Positions 63,544 through 64,000 of a stretch of DNA of 64,000 nt are shown piece by piece. Location: the NCBI RefSeq assembly GCF_025567525.1, contig NZ_JAOQJY010000016.1, forward strand, positions 1-64,000, given 5' to 3'. Both the position numbers and the translations under genes were made by a program. Within the stretch, counting starts at the first letter, position 1. Each line of letters opens with the position of its first letter. Origin of the DNA: Gallintestinimicrobium propionicum. GTDB lineage: Bacteria; Bacillota; Clostridia; Lachnospirales; Lachnospiraceae. The notes beneath the pieces were generated by a model. That model did not search any database and was not told where the DNA came from. It worked only from the letters and a program-made list of their open reading frames with translations.

Positions 63544-64000
63544 TTACCACAGAACATCAGGATAAACACCGGCATCCTTTAACTTCTGGATCGACTCCAT
63601 CACAAACGGTTTGTCTTCCTTATAGGTAACGCCAAACCATTTGTCAGCAGAATGAAGCACCTCAACGGTTGCTTTTCCAGCCTTTAACAGCTTATCTACC
63701 TCGATCGGCAAAAAGCACTCGGACTTGAGCGGATTCTTTTCAACTTCTTCTGCAAAGAAACGATCTACTGCATTCTGCAGCTCGTTGATAATGCTGGGAG
63801 AAAATGCCCACATGTTCATGGAAACCGGAGTCTTTAATCCTACCGGAATCCAGGTCTTACCATCATCCTCTGTGTATGCCGCGCCATCCTCGGTCTTCAC
63901 GATCTTGGTGCGCTCTGCAATCTCCTGCAGATAGCCGTTTTCGTCGGTTACGCAAATACCTCTTGCAACGGAACCGTTGTCTGTCAAAGTGTTGCCCAGC
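63544..64000 (-). CDS. Partial nucleotidyltransferase (3' end)
   Basis: The frame is open to the window edge, so the 5' part lies beyond. About 150 C-terminal codons are seen: GNTLTDNGSVARGICVTDEN, QEIAERTKI, the conserved MNMWAFSPSIINEL, ECFLPIEVDKLLKAGKATVE and DKWFGVTYKEDKP. This matches the end of sugar-phosphate nucleotidyltransferase-like proteins often found before galE in clostridia. The N-terminal nucleotide-binding motif would be off the edge, so the activity is not confirmed. Confidence 0.75.
   Translation of the reverse strand, partial: LGNTLTDNGSVARGICVTDENGYLQEIAERTKIVKTEDGAAYTEDDGKTWIPVGLKTPVSMNMWAFSPSIINELQNAVDRFFAEEVEKNPLKSECFLPIEVDKLLKAGKATVEVLHSADKWFGVTYKEDKPFVMESIQKLKDAGVYPDVLW

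Overview
The window looks like a chromosomal segment of a spore-forming gut Firmicute, most likely Lachnospiraceae (Blautia-like). The grounds are spoIIID, a T-box-controlled ileS, Lpl-type sugar ABC transporters, strong AGGAGG ribosome sites and the general gene repertoire. The genus is inference.

There are two parts. Positions 1 to about 20.1 kb are visibly AT-rich, mosaic and damaged. They hold a two-component system with an antimicrobial-peptide-type ABC transporter and clear operator repeats (0.4-5.6 kb); an acyltransferase and a minus-strand row of small-molecule enzymes (nitrilase-like hydrolase, histidine phosphatase, a GrpB remnant; 5.7-9.5 kb); and a zone of transposon damage (9.5-16.4 kb) with an ATP-binding regulator fragment, an IS66 remnant, a RhuM/Fic-DOC protein, an FtsW/RodA fragment, two IS256-family elements and truncated genes. 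An operon of HAD phosphatase, NUDIX-pyrophosphatase fusion, GrpB and an HNH-like zinc protein follows (16.8-20.0 kb). This accessory block abuts the 3' end of guaA, a known integration hotspot.

From 20.2 kb onward the DNA is richer in GC and mostly housekeeping: guaA, a MATE pump, spoIIID, a SNF2 helicase with SWIM finger, a GH2 enzyme, a TrmH-type methyltransferase, MFS, SEC-C methionine aminopeptidase with ABC-F, a second MATE, ileS with its T-box leader, a CLC channel, a UMF1-like MFS, pncB and DegV. At 50.4-60.2 kb lies a sugar-uptake locus: Gfo/Idh oxidoreductase, lipoprotein binding protein and two permeases on the minus strand, divergent from a GGDEF cyclase and AraC regulator, with a GH31-derived protein lacking its catalytic barrel. 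The window closes with nth, a free-methionine sulfoxide reductase, galE and a partial nucleotidyltransferase.

The most unusual signals are: the barrel-less GH31 protein; a near-identical A-rich motif in front of three sugar-locus units; an AAA/DUF4143 ATPase cassette inserted between two 79-bp copies of one terminator-like hairpin, with three evenly spaced promoter repeats; a roughly 91-bp structured repeat sitting directly before the start codons of pncB and a permease gene; a second structured repeat before the GH2 and CLC genes; and a family of short palindromes ending in TTGTCATGAA.
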